From the NCBI GenBank assembly GCA_035771175.1, contig CM069598.1, forward strand, positions 4,858,194 through 4,922,193: DNA of 64,000 nucleotides, given 5' to 3'. Every line of letters starts with the position of its first letter. Position 1 is the stretch's first letter. The position numbers and the translations under genes are program-made. The DNA comes from Paratinospora sagittata (lineage: Eukaryota; Streptophyta; Magnoliopsida; Ranunculales; Menispermaceae). Positions 34,901 through 47,022 of this stretch are shown here, in pieces. The notes below the pieces were generated by a model. The model saw only the letters and a program-made list of their open reading frames with translations, had not been told where the DNA came from and made no database searches.

Positions 34901-35425
34901 GTAGTAATAGTTACTTGGGTACTCAGGTCCACCAGGGTTAGAAGAATCTAACTGATCATCTAAACTCAAGAACTGAGCTTGGTTTTGGAGGCGGTACTCG
35001 TCCGAGATTGTTTCGGAGTAGGCTGAAGGAACAAAATCCATGTTATGGATCGGTTGCTGATCCACCACAACTTGCTGATCCCAGTACGAATTTGCAACAC
35101 GCAGAGTTGCCGGAGAAGAGAAAGGCCGGGAAGAAGCTGGGGAAAAAGGCGTAAACTGTAAAGAGAGATCGGAATTGGGAGCAGAATTTATAGAAGTAGG
35201 AGGGGCCGAGGCCGGAATAGTCGATTTGGTGGACATGTTGCTAATTTCAATTTTGGCTTTGTTGACAAGAGGATAAAGCGCGGCATCAGGTGCAAAGGCC
35301 AACCGGAGCATTTCACGATCACCATTGTCTTGTAATAAAAGATACCCAATAATCTTGGTAACACTATCAGGCTCAATCTTTTGAATTCTATTGAAAACAT
35401 GTCTTGTGGCTTCTGAAAGATCCAT
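31985..35425 (-). CDS. CCCH zinc finger / OST-HTH / RRM RNA-binding protein (C3H18-like)
   Basis: Seven coding exons, 35425-34461, 34368-34201, 34121-33942, 33503-33427, 32833-32663, 32550-32424 and 32057-31985, join in frame to 1761 nt (586 residues). A CCCH finger lies at about residues 202-220 ('[19 protein letters not shown]', spacing C-x7-C-x5-C-x3-H). An OST-HTH/LOTUS-like domain follows at about 240-325 ('[20 protein letters not shown]', '[11 protein letters not shown]'). An RRM at about 355-435 has RNP2 'IYLTFP' and RNP1 'KRMFGFVTF'. The C-terminus contains 'LPESPFASP'. The architecture and this tail match Arabidopsis C3H18/C3H22-type proteins (At2g05160, At3g51950, recalled). Probably a cytoplasmic mRNA-binding regulator. 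A splice acceptor 13 nt upstream of the ATG (exon starts 35439) suggests a leader intron. Introns 3 and 4 carry transposon fragments. Confidence 0.92.
32982..33229. mobile_element. hAT-like MITE in a CCCH-gene intron
   Basis: The left end 'agggtgtgtttggtaac' and right end 'gctactaaatgcaccct' are terminal inverted repeats with a few mismatches, 248 bp apart. The interior is AT-rich with 'aagaaaattttctcaag' palindromes. The 'GTGTTTGGTA' terminus is common among plant hAT-type MITEs. It lies wholly inside intron 4 (32834-33426). A target-site duplication is not clear. Confidence 0.55.
33780..33880. repeat. RTE-like repeat fragment in CCCH intron 3
   Basis: 'gggctaagtcgattcttaaa' and the following 'ttacaagtagttatatcttt' repeat the order of words at 1770-1815 ('gagctaattcaactcttaaa', 'ttgcaagtagttataattta'). 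A short copy of the dispersed repeat at 1681-1880, located between exons 3 and 4. Confidence 0.4.
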
Positions 35426-37260
35426 TTCACATCTAGTCCCTGCATGCACAGAACAAGAAATGCAAAGAACAAAGAGAAAAGCATTTAAGATACCTATCAT
35501 AAACAAATTAAAAGGAATTCTCAAAGGAAGAGCCGAAATATTTACAAAAGAAAGATCAGGGATTCAAGTACAGAGCACAAGCAAGTCATAGTAAGAAAAT
35601 TAAAAACATAGAAAGTCTTTGATATGAAACATCCCATCCCCACTCACAAAAAAAAAAAAAAAAAAAAAAAGTAAGCAGATCTAGAGAGCAATTACAAATA
35701 AGTAAAACAATAATATGATCAGCAAAAAAAAAAAAAATCTTTAGAAATATTATTCATAAAAATAAAAAAATGATCCCAAAAGACATAAAAACCTGTAGAG
35801 AAGAAAAACTGAGAAAGCCCTCCGCACTCTTTTACCATATATCTTCAATTTTGAAACTCTCTCCTCAATCCCTTTCATTTCATCTTTCTCAATTCTTCAG
35901 CATGAAAGCTACTCTAAGAAACTGTAGTTTTTTTTCCACCCTCGCCATCCTTTCCTTCTCCAAAACAAAAGAGAAACAGAAGGGGAAAAAGAACAACTGC
36001 AGCTCTTATAAGAAGAGGAAAAACTATAACATCTTTCAGATTGAAAAAAAACCATTTAAAATGCAGAAAGAATCCCCAAATTCAGAACAGTACTATAAAC
36101 TTAAAACAGCCTCATAATCATTACATTTGAATACAAAAAATAAAAAAATAAAATCAATATTGATATTTTTGAGATAGAAGCTGACCTGAAAAAGAAGTCT
36201 AAAAATTCCCAAAACAGATAAGAAACAAGATCTTCACAGAAGAACACTTTCTGGTAGGTTCCTCCAGAATAAGCAAGAGCCCAAAAAAATAAGAATTTTT
36301 TTTTTTTATTCTTTCATTTTTTTTTATACACCTCAAAGAAACCCTTTTAAGGAAAAATGTACTTACCATACTGTGAAACCTCAAAATACCCATTTTTATG
36401 CTCTTTCACTAACACAAAAGATGAACAGAACAGTTGCTACTAGGTTTCTTCTCAAAAGAACCTCTTTTTATCCCTGACAAGTGGAATAAAAAGTATACAT
36501 AGACTTAAAAACTTTTGCTGTTTTCAGAAATCCAAATCACAACGCCAAAAACAACCTTTATCAAACAAAGTAAACTATGAAGAAGAAGAAGAAGAAGATA
36601 TCCAGAAAATCATTGCCCACTTAAAAAAAAAAAAAAAAAAAAACTGAACTTTTTCTGAGCAAACATTGAAAAAGAAGTTGAATGAAAACTGCACCTTCAG
36701 CCATTTTAGCACAAACCCATGTTGAAGACGACATATTTTTTTGGAACTCAATCTCACATAGAGAAACTCCTAGAAATCAGAAACCAAATCTACCGACCCA
36801 CATGTTATACCTTATAAAAACCGACTTCATTTTCCATTTTAGAAAATCTGACCAAAACAACCCCAAGAACCTATAAACATAGAAAAAAATGAAAAAAATA
36901 AAAAACTTTCCATAAGAAATGAGAAATCCAATAAGACATACAGATCCATAATACCCACCAAATCTTTAAACCCTCGTAGATGATAAAACCCTCTTCAGCA
37001 GCAGAACAACCCATCAATATACAAACTCTGCATCATTACTCTTTTCTCTCTGTTGTACTCTCTCTACCTTTGCTTTCTTCCACTTTCCAACTTTTTCTCA
37101 AATAAAAAGTCTTCAAATTCCCTGAAAAAAAATTTTAAAAAAAAAAAATTACAAAATGACTTGAAGTATAGCTGCTATTCCTGAGTTCAAATCCACAAGA
37201 TAAATAAAATAGTTAATGGTAAATTTATTAAATAGTAAAAATTTAACATTAAAATTCACC

Positions 37261-37294
<34 letters not shown>

Positions 37295-40200
37295 TCACAG
37301 ATAACAATGTCTCTCTCTCGCAATTTGATTTCTGAAAATTACAGGGTGTAATTGTGGTTACAGATATTTACGGGGAATTAATAGGAAATGCTCCAGAATT
37401 TTCGATTCTAGATGAGCATACTCTTCATCTTTATATGTCCATAATACCCCTCACATATTTCAAAATACCTGACACAAATTTTCATTTAAAAAATTATTTA
37501 AAAACTGATAAAAATAATAAAGTTATTATTATTATTATTATTAAAAAAAAAAAAAAAACTACCCGCCTCCACGTGAGGGTGCTGCTGAGTGGTCTGATCC
37601 TTTATAAAGTATGTCAATAACTTGACCATTATTCATTGTGTTATAATTATAGCAATTAATGAAATAGTAATAATGGAAATCTTATTTGAATTGTACTGAT
37701 TAATGAGAGACACGTGGAGGACATGCAAGGTACCAGTATCTGTGTTCTAATCAGGCTCCGGGTTGCAGAATAAACCAGCCCACAAGGGTCGAAAAAAAAA
37801 ATTTAATTGATTTATTAGATTATGATAATTTTTAATAATTTGAGAAAAATAGGAGAGCGTTTTGGTAATTTGGGTGAGCTGAGCGGTTCAACAGGCTGGA
37901 AAGGAGGGGGCGAAGGTTCGTCAACGAGAGAGAGCAAGATCCCGGGAGATTATATGAGTTGAATCGGTTTAATATATTTATTGAAAATCCAATCTAAGAT
38001 CCGATTTTTATTTATTATTATTTATTATTATTTTTTGTGAAACCATTTTTAAGATTTGATTTACAGAACTTTTTGGATCTCTCACCTTCAGAACCGGGCG
38101 CTTTCTGTTAAGATTTTCTCACGACCCCTTTTTTTTTTTTTTTTTTTTTTAAATGTTGAAGAGATGTAATTTAAAATATTTTTTTTTTTAAATTATATTG
38201 TATTTACGTGTCAATATATGATGTAATCGACTACTTTAACTTATTTTTTTTCCATTATAAGTAAAAATGATTACCTGTTAGACTATTTATATATTTTTTC
38301 TATAATGGGTATTCGGGTTCTTTTTTACCAATATTTTTAACAAAATAAATGCCCCACTTTTGATAAATTTTTAGATTTTGCTTTTATATATTTACCTTAA
38401 ATTGTCTTTATGTAATAATTTCAATATTATCAATCTCTCTAGCTGCAAACATGTTTTGTAAATTAATGTTTGAGTTGTAAATACCATTTTGGACTGCATG
38501 GTTCAAGTTGTCATGTAAAATTTGAATTCTAATAAGGTTTTAATTATATGATATTAGTGTAGGGTTCTCCCTTGTGATGAATTTGCATTTAAAAAACATC
38601 TATATTAGTAGTAAAGCAATAATTAAAAAATAATGGTGTGAGAGTGCGATGGCATTCTTGAAAATTACACATGAAGAAGCTTCACATGGCGTTCAGTATA
38701 AAAAAATGATAAAATTTTAATCATTAATTTAAAATTACTTCTAATCTATGTACTTTGTGTCCTTCAAAGTGTCCAACCTCCTTATATTATTTATTTATGT
38801 ATTTTATAACTATAATATTCTTATTTTTATATATTTTTAAAGTAATCCTCTTTAAACAAGTTGACAATTACGAGAGTACCAACAATATTTCGTGTTTAAA
38901 ACGTTGCTTCAACTCATGAGAGCGGCAAAATTACTCACCTAGACTAATAAAATAATATATAAACGTATAAATTAATGTATATAAATATAAGACAAGATAA
39001 GATGTATAAATGAAGGATGAGGGTGACGTCACTTGTTTTGGTTTGTCCTCGGCTCATCCACCCAATAATGCCAAATAAAACAGTTCTATATAATTAATGG
39101 TATTATGAAAAAAAGAAAAAAAAAAACAGTCTCTTTCAATCAGTATTGCTACTTTCCATGCATTTTTATACAATTTTATAGAATGTTATATGGCAAGAAA
39201 AATATTAAAATGATATTCAAAATGAACACTAGGGTACATATCACTTTATATATATATATATTACATTGTCTCAAATTATGTGCAAATATATAACTCAAAG
39301 CATCTGATAATGACCCTGTTTAGGAATGTAGGAAAGTTGCGTTACAACAAATAATTTTGACAAACACGATTTGGGTGTTTTTGACACATGCATTTGTGAT
39401 ACAAACGCAATTTAAAAGCTTTTAATTAGTAAAGTTCTCTTCCTCCTACTTCTTCAGTATTTTGCCTCTTCCGTTTATAATAAGTGTTTTTAGTTAAAAA
39501 TGCAAACGCGCTCTTAAACAAAACCATTATATAAGTATGAATGTATATTTTAAATGTAAATATATCAGTACTTAAATCTAAAACCATTAAATTATATTAG
39601 ACCTATATATTAATTTTAAGTTTTTGTGCACAATGTTATCTGCCACATGTAAGTTAATCATAGGTCAATGAGACATAACCAAAATTGGATATCATTAGGG
39701 ATTTTTTTTTTTTATGACTTCTTAAGGTGGTTGAAGAAAATGAAAGTAATATTAAGATTAATTAAATACATTATATATATATATATATTTGATTATTTAC
39801 CGGATCGCTTGACTTGTGTTTGTGTTGATAGGGTTGTGATTATACCAACACGAAGGCATTGTATAGTAATATATTAGTTTAGTGTTGGGTTGGCATCTTA
39901 CCATTGCTTAATTGGGTATATATAGTCAAGGAAATAGTTGGTCTCTAGTAATTAAATGTGGTCTGATCTTAAAGACCAAGGTACTTGCGGCTCTGGCTTA
40001 TTAACTTCATCTTTTTTACTTAATTATTATTATTATTTTTTATATAAAAAGTATTTGTTCATATACAAAACATATTAGATAGATTAGAACGTCTAAGGTA
40101 ATTAGGACCAGCTTATGCATATCATGGGCTAATCAACCTTCTTATATATATGTTTAAGGATAGTTTTATCTATGTTAGATTCAGATATTCATAACAATTT

Positions 40201-41308
40201 ACAACATAATTTTTCTTCCTCTCCAACTCGAGGTTTTGCTCAATTAGAACAAGCCCTTTTCCTAACCAAACTAATTCTTCATCAAGGCAGTCATTTTTTC
40301 TTAGTTAATTCTTCTTCTTCTTCTTATTATTATTATTATAAATAAAAGAAGATGATATAAGAAAAAATGATCTCCATCCATCCATTCTCATATTTATTCA
40401 TTTATGACAAATGCTATTCTTCTTCTTTTCTTTTTATTACCGATTTTTTGACATTTAAAATATTTTTTTTTTTAAACAAGACTAATCCTTGCTAATTTAG
40501 AGATTAAAAGCAATGAAGTTCACTTTCCTGTTTTATTTGTTTTTTGCTTTCAACTCAAAGGTGGCTTTTGCAAGCCGCTTCACATGCTTTCACCTAATCA
40601 TTGTTAGCTTTACGGCCAACATGTGGTGCTCCATTCAAAAAAAAAAAACAGATAAGGTAAGAAAGAAGAAAGAAGGTAAAGAAAGGGAAAATAAATAAGG
40701 AAAGGCAAATGGGAGAGAAAAGTTGATTCTTGCCATGACATATACATCCATCCATCCATTCTCATATATTATCCATTTGTGATATATATATACTGTTTAT
40801 TTATGTTTTAAACAGGTGTTGTGTATTGATATAGTGCAGCATGTGAAGCTTTGACAAGTTGCTGCCCAATATATATATATATACATATATGTATGTATGC
40901 CAATGTGTTTCCATGAGTCCATATCCCCTCGTGTGCCGACCAAATTTACTCCTAAAACTAGAAAATGGTCTTACTGCTTAATTTGTCTCTTCCAAAACAA
41001 CTACAACATTATTGCTACCCTCTTAAATTACATTTTTTCATAACATAGAGTTGATATAATTGGTAAAAAAATAACTTTAGAACTCAAAAATTGTACGTTC
41101 AACTCTTACCACTTTTGAAACTTTTTAAAGATTGTACGTTAACTCTTATCGCTGTCTCACCCCTCGGGGATGAAAGAAATTAATAGATCAAGAAAACGTT
41201 TAATACCTTTCTCACCATAATCACTTTCTCATAAAAGTGAATACCACATATCTTTATAAGAATTATTTTTTTATTTTAAGTGAGAATTCTACTTTCTCAG
41301 AAATTTCC
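35426..41308. other. Gene-free region upstream of the CCCH gene
   Basis: About 5.9 kb. Its left 1.7 kb should be leader, leader intron and promoter of the CCCH gene; a pyrimidine-rich stretch at 37040-37095 on the plus strand could mark the leader. It contains a (GAA)n run at 36578-36597, several long A/T runs, and a MITE copy at 39313. The short frame at 40513-40698 resembles a signal peptide but nothing follows it. No gene supported. Confidence 0.4.
39313..39526. mobile_element. MITE-like element, copy 2 (CCCTGTTT family)
   Basis: The ends 'accctgtttaggaatg' and 'gcgctcttaaacaaaacca' are imperfect terminal inverted repeats, and the element matches the copy at 6184-6374 in ends, size and internal words. 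No clear target-site duplication. Confidence 0.5.
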
Positions 41309-43873
41309 TGTAACAACCCACTTTAAGGAATAAATAATGAAATGACTAAATAATGAGGAGCAAACCTGGGAGCGGGAAGATCAGATGCGGACGAGATTTC
41401 CTGATTTATTCACCTCTTGAGGTAATAATTAAAGTACAATATCTTCAATTTCGAGGACGAAATTTCTTAAGTTGGAGAGATTGTAACAACCCACTTTAAG
41501 GAATAAATAATAAAATGACTAGATTAAACAAATAAGGTGGTTTGTGCGTGCTATGTACTAGGTGTCTTCATCAAATGCAACCACCATGAACTCCTTCAAA
41601 CACCTATTAGCTTACTGGCATGATGGATTAGCCACTTGTTGATTTGCTTGTGTGTTGGCAACTAGGTGAAAGTGGTGGCAAGTTGATATCAACACATTTT
41701 GACACATGTTGGATTGTTGGCAACTAGGTGCAAGTGTTGACCGTGCTGCACTTGAAGATAAGAACTTGTTGGAGCATGTTCTAAAGTAAAGAAAAAAAAA
41801 AAAAAAACAGAGAAGAGGAAAGAAAGACAAGGAAAGAAATGGATGCTTGAAGGCTAAAATCCTAGGTAAAGAATGGTGATTTTGAGCTAACAATTTCATT
41901 AATGAATTTCTCTCTTCAACTTGTCTATTATATGTAACATGCAAATGATTTCCATGGCTAGAAATGAAGCTAGAAAGTGAGGGTTTGAGCTGGATTTTTA
42001 GTGATTCATTGAAGGAAACCATGGGAGATTGCTTTCTTGTTCATTGGTGAGTAAATTAATAGTTTAAACATTGATTTCTATGGCTAAATCTGAATCTGGA
42101 GAATGGAAATTTGGTATTGGATTTGATTGATATGTTGACTCAAACCATGGGGGATTAATTCCTTGTCCATTGGTGACCATTTTGATAAAAAAAAAAAAAC
42201 ACTGATTTTTATTGATAGAACATGGTGTTCCAGCCATGTTAAAACAGGGTTTTGGAACCCAATTTGAGTGACCATTTGTGGTATTTTATTATGTGTATTG
42301 ACTAGAAATTGATTATGGATGTGTTGGGTTGATATTTGACAGACATTGGAATGCTGAATTTCTGAAATTCTTGGTTGATGATGATTCATTTGATGACTAA
42401 TGAACTGAACAAGTGCTGGAAATTTAGAAATTGGGCAATGGCAATACATTGGTAAGTTGTTCAATGATAGATTTTGATCAATTTGATGGGTAATTGGCTG
42501 AAAATTAAGTGCTGGAAATGTTAGAGCATTTGAAGAATGCTTAGGTAACTTGCTTAGGGATTAAATTGATTAACTTATAGAGATGGAAATTTTGTGTTAA
42601 TTTGGTGATCAAATGAGTAATTTGATCATGTGCTGGAAATTCTATCTTAGTAACTGAAATGGTAAGGTAATGGGTTATTGATACTTGGTAATTAATCCAG
42701 TGATTAAATTCATTTTTCTAGCATTTATTTGTGTGTGTGCAATGTGTAATTTGCAGTGGATGAATTATGAATTGGATGAAGATTCGTGAACAAAATTGAA
42801 GTATTGGTGAATTGGTGAACAAAAAAAAAAATGTGGACTTAGGCAAAATTTTGTGATTTGTGAGTATTTCTCACCTTACTTCTCCATGTATAGCATTGTA
42901 TATATATGAAATTGAATTATTGAATGATATGCATTATATTATATATGTGCATTGTATTTATGATCATGAGCACGGATTTTATGCATTAACATGGCCTTAG
43001 GTATTTAGGATTAAATACCTTGGCGTTGGATTTCTTTCTATTTACTTGTTCTTTAGGAAAAAGTGCCAACGGAGTACTTGGATTGGTATTTTGTAAAAAG
43101 GACTTTTCGAATCACTAAGGAATGTAAGGGTAGAAGGATTAGTTGGATAACGTGTTGGTTTGAACCCATGGCGCAATGAGGGAAATGTAGGCAATGTTAT
43201 CCTGATATGACCTCCTGTTGAGGCTTTTCTACATATCTTTTATAAAAATGATGCATAATTATATCTTTAATTTGGAAGCATGAATCATATATTTTCTTAA
43301 TGCATTTCAATTTACCAATGTTATTTCAAGTAACATACATGTTTTACATAAGTGCATATGTGGAGATTTTTGTGAAAAGTATTCACTGAGCTAGTTGAGC
43401 TCATTCCATTTTCCCTTATATTTTTCAGGATCAGATCGTAAAGGAAAGGGCAAGGCTTAGAGTTGGTGTAGCTTGCCTTACTTCTTGTTGATGTGAGTTT
43501 TGATTTGTACATAAGGAAAATAGTAGAAGATATTTGTGTTTTGTTTCGTTAGTGTATAATTATCACAGATACTATGATATATAACATATAGTTCGTGAGA
43601 AAAGTTTGATATGTATATGCTAGATGGAATAATAATAAACGAATATTTTGAAGTTCCATATTTATAGCAAGGATAGTCGAATCTTGTGGATTGGGTCGAT
43701 GACCTCATATTCTGGATGATGATACCAGATCTCGGTATTTAATTCAACTATCCTGATCATATACATATTATGTTTTTCGAGTATAGGCTTATCAGTGCCT
43801 CAGGTTTGTCGGGTTGTGACATTCTCTGAGGTATTGTGCCGGTCGTGACGTCACCCGGGAAGGGGTCGCGACA
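41309..43873 (+). mobile_element. Deleted Ty3/gypsy chromovirus LTR retrotransposon with 5-bp TSD
   Basis: The insertion is bounded by the direct repeat TTTCC (41304-41308 and 43874-43878), starts TGTAACAACCC and ends GGTCGCGACA. The first 40 bases of a 5' LTR (41309-41348) are joined to the last codons of a polyprotein (41355-41420, with 'EEQTWEREDQMR' and 'RFPDLF'), the C-terminal chromodomain region of Tekay/Del-like chromoviruses. A spacer with 'ttcgaggacgaaatt' and a polypurine tract (41474-41480) follow, and then a full-length 3' LTR of 2392 bp from 41482. The two LTR starts differ at one of 40 bases. Almost the whole 5' LTR and gag-pol are missing, so the element is inert. Confidence 0.85.
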
Positions 43874-44814
43874 TTTCCACTTCTAAAAAAGTGTAAATAG
43901 TGAAACAAACGTAAGAATTATCAACATTTTCATTCTCATCTCATAGATTACCCCATACCAAATGCCCCTAAAACATTGTATCTTCTCGAAAAAAAAAATT
44001 ACATTACATCAACTCTGTTTAGGGTCACTCAAAAGTTTACAATTTGAGATAATCTAAAAGTGTTAATAGAAGCATCATTTGAATTGTTCATCTTTCTAAA
44101 TCCCCACACATATTCATTATGATAAATAAAGTTCATACCTTTGATGATCTATATCTGTGTTTATTTTCGTAAATACAAACAAATCAAATTAATTACTTAA
44201 ACTAAAAGTAAGGAAAGCTTAACTAACTTAAGGTTGGTGTAATCGAGAGCCCATCTCAATGGGAGTCTTTATAAATTTGATTTTTACACCAAACTGAATA
44301 TATATTTCTCAGAGTTTGTCATGTAGGAAGATAGAGAGATTCGCATGAAGGATTAGTCGATCGGATTATAATCATTGGTGTCTTGGAAAGATGTTTTTAA
44401 AAATATCCCTTTAATTTTTTTCATTAACATAGAAATAAAAAAATAAAATAAAAATTAAAGTTTGGATATATGCATGGTTTTTTTTTTATAAAATGAATAA
44501 ACTTTGTGGTTGTTTTTGTGGAGTGTGGATGGGGGTCCTTGTCTCTTGTTAAAAAGGAACAATTTGAATGGATGATAATTAATTTATGTGGTGCCTCAAC
44601 ATCAAAAGCTTATCCATTTTATTATATGATTAGGGTTGTTAAGAATGGACGTGGAGGGTGGTGGACCTCTTCTTTTCTTTAATTAGCTTTATTAGTATTC
44701 AATGATTTAATATTAAGTCTGATGGTATTTGTTGTTTGGTTAATATAAAATCAGCTTATTCATCTTTAATCCAATTCATGCACACCCTTGTTCTTCAATA
44801 AGCTAATTATCTTA

Positions 44815-44815
<1 letters not shown>

Positions 44816-44890
<75 letters not shown>
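44816..44890. repeat. (ATT)25 microsatellite
   Basis: An uninterrupted run of 25 ATT units. Long perfect trinucleotide runs of this kind are usually length-polymorphic between individuals. Confidence 0.95.
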
Positions 44891-45445
44891 TCATTTGATT
44901 TGTAAGTTTTTGATTAAGTGACAATAATTGTGAAGTATAAACGTAAACATCCTAATTAATATATAACACATAAGAATGGTCTTTAATTTTATTTATTTTT
45001 ATTTGTCCTCAAAATGGGCAAAAGAAGCCAAGTTCATGGTGATTAAAACAATAATTAAGGTAAAATAATCGCAGTTTGGCCGTCTAATCAAGTACTTAAA
45101 TAAGTAATCTAAAGTCTAAACAGTGGATTGGTTTCAAGTGGTATGACTTAAACACCTTTTTTTAATACCATTAAAGGAAATTATTGGAATATTGGCAACC
45201 CACTAAGAATCAGATTCATCTATCTTGCTCTTAATGGGATATATAGTTTTTAGCAATCATTTGAATATCCATTTCTTAAATAAATATGTTGCATGTTGGG
45301 CTCTTGGTTATCTAAGGTGGCAAGGTTTGGTTTGTTGGTCTCAAATAGATTGATGCACTGTCTAATGTTATTGCTAAGAGATATGGATAATTTTTATTTA
45401 TTTTTTAAATATACATTTTTATAATATTTAGTTTATGAAATAATC

Positions 45446-45618
45446 TTGAGTTGGTTAAGCGGCTCTCAACACTCGTTTCAAGAAATGAGGTCACGAGTTC
45501 GACTCTCCACTAGTATTAGCCACTGGGTGTCCCCCATTTGAACAATCAAGGCCCAAGAAATTAATCGGACTGAATACCCGGATACCCTTGATTATTAAAA
45601 AATAATAAATAAATTCTC
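45446..45618 (+). mobile_element. tRNA-derived SINE with 8-bp TSD
   Basis: The head contains a box A-like 'tggttaagcgg' (45452-45462) and a box B-like 'gagttcgactc' (45495-45505) at tRNA-like spacing. A tRNA-unrelated body follows ('ggcccaagaaattaatcgga') and an A-rich tail ends at 45618. The 8-bp direct repeat AAATAATC flanks it exactly (45438-45445 and 45619-45626). Together these define a SINE insertion. Its family name is unknown to me. Confidence 0.8.
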
Positions 45619-45962
45619 AAATAATCCCTCAATTTTTCTACCAATCTCAGTTTTTTAAGATAATGTTACCATAGACTCAAATATTAGTATTTTTGAATTA
45701 AAATATTTTCTATGATTATGCAAGTGTTTGTCTTGTACTTGTATGTCCAAAATCAAAGGGATCAAATAAATCAACTTTGGCTAAAAGGAGCTATAATGTA
45801 CATATATACATACATACATATATAGCCCATAAAAATTTAAGAACCTTGGGCTCTAATTGGGAGTCCATGGGCCTTTCTAGATCATCTCTTTATCCACCAA
45901 AATCCATGTCTCTCACACACTTGTTGCCTTGTTTAACTTTGGAGGCCACTAAAATTTCCACC

Positions 45963-46573
45963 CACCTAAATTAAAAAATAAAAAATAAAAAATAAACTTA
46001 CAAAAAATTATTAAAATAGACATATAAAAACTCTCATACTCTCCTACTCTCTCCTTACTCGCCCATTATTCAATCATAAAGCCCAAGCTTTAGTTATAAA
46101 AATGAAAAAATCTTTATTTTTATAAGTTATAAGTTGAATTTTTTGTATTATTTGTTTATTTCTACTCGGATCTAGACCTAAAATTATATAAAAAAAAGAG
46201 TTAAAATGGGGTAGCAAAAGAGTTTCGAAACCCTTTCCCCACCCCATTTTAACCTGTCCGCCCATCGTGGGCCGAATCGAGACGACTTGTCCAGCCCCTG
46301 GTCGGCCGGATAGGTCATTACGATCGGCGGAGAAAGGTTTTCGAAATTCTTTTTCTGATGGGTCTAGATTTAGATAGAAATAAACAAATAACATAAAAAA
46401 TCTAACTTAGAACTTATAAAAGTGAAGATTTTCTTATTTTTATAACTAAAGCTAAGGCTTTATGGTTGAAGAATGGGTGAGTGAGAAGAGAGCGCGAAGG
46501 TAGGATAATTTTTATATGTCTATTTTAGTAATTTTTTATAAGGTTATTTATTATTATTATTTTTTAATTTAGG
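45963..46573. mobile_element. Large foldback (inverted-repeat) element
   Basis: The left arm (about 45963-46245) and the right arm (about 46320-46573) are inverted copies of 255-285 bp. Examples: 'cacctaaattaaaaaata' with 'tattttttaatttaggtg' in reverse, 'aaaatagacatataaaaa', 'gctttagttataaaaat', 'tttgtttatttct' and 'tttcgaaa'. The loop is a GC-rich core of about 75 bp ('ctgtccgcccatcgtgggcc'). Outer flanks show no clear target-site duplication. It resembles a MULE-type or foldback MITE. It ends about 450 bp before the start codon at 47023. Confidence 0.75.
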
Positions 46574-47022
46574 TGAATGGACAGAGAAAATTGAGTGGGT
46601 AATTTTAACATCTCCCTACTTTTGTCACCAAATATAATTATGCAAATGTCAATCTTATATTTAAATTATCAAAAAACTCGTTTAATATACTCTCTACATC
46701 AACATGAACCTATTATCATATTAAAAATAATTTTTAGAATAATCTTATGGTGTTTTTAAATCTATTTTGAACCTTCATCACATAAATATATATATATATA
46801 TATATATACTAAAACCCAAATCGAAATTTATAGATAAGGTCAACAGTTCCTATGGTCCTAAAACCACCACAGAGAAATCGTTCATTTGGCAAGAATTATG
46901 CCACGTAAGCAAATGAAGCTGACGTGGCCAGTTTGGCGCCAAAAAAAAAACCGTGGCAGTTACAGTTAAAGATTTTGCCGGGAAAGAGGCCTCTAGAACT
47001 CTTTATCACTTCAAACTCGCAC

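Larger units (their letters stand above)
43879..47022. other. Gene-free region upstream of the plastid zinc-ribbon gene
   Basis: About 3.1 kb containing an (ATT)25 microsatellite, a tRNA-derived SINE and a large foldback (each listed separately). The right 450 bases should hold the promoter and leader of the gene at 47023. No coding sequence seen. Confidence 0.4.

Noticed and set aside
40513..40698. Small secreted-protein-like frame (hydrophobic start)
   Set aside because: After the hydrophobic segment the frame runs into a poly-A/Lys-rich low-complexity stretch, with no conserved domain or supporting splice sites.
41612..42464. Minus-strand frames inside the LTR
   Set aside because: They lie wholly within the LTR of the chromovirus remnant and have no retroelement or host-protein features.
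46924..47022. N-terminal extension of the plastid zinc-ribbon protein
   Set aside because: The frame is open but has no ATG before 47023, and the transit-peptide-like sequence starts naturally at 47023.
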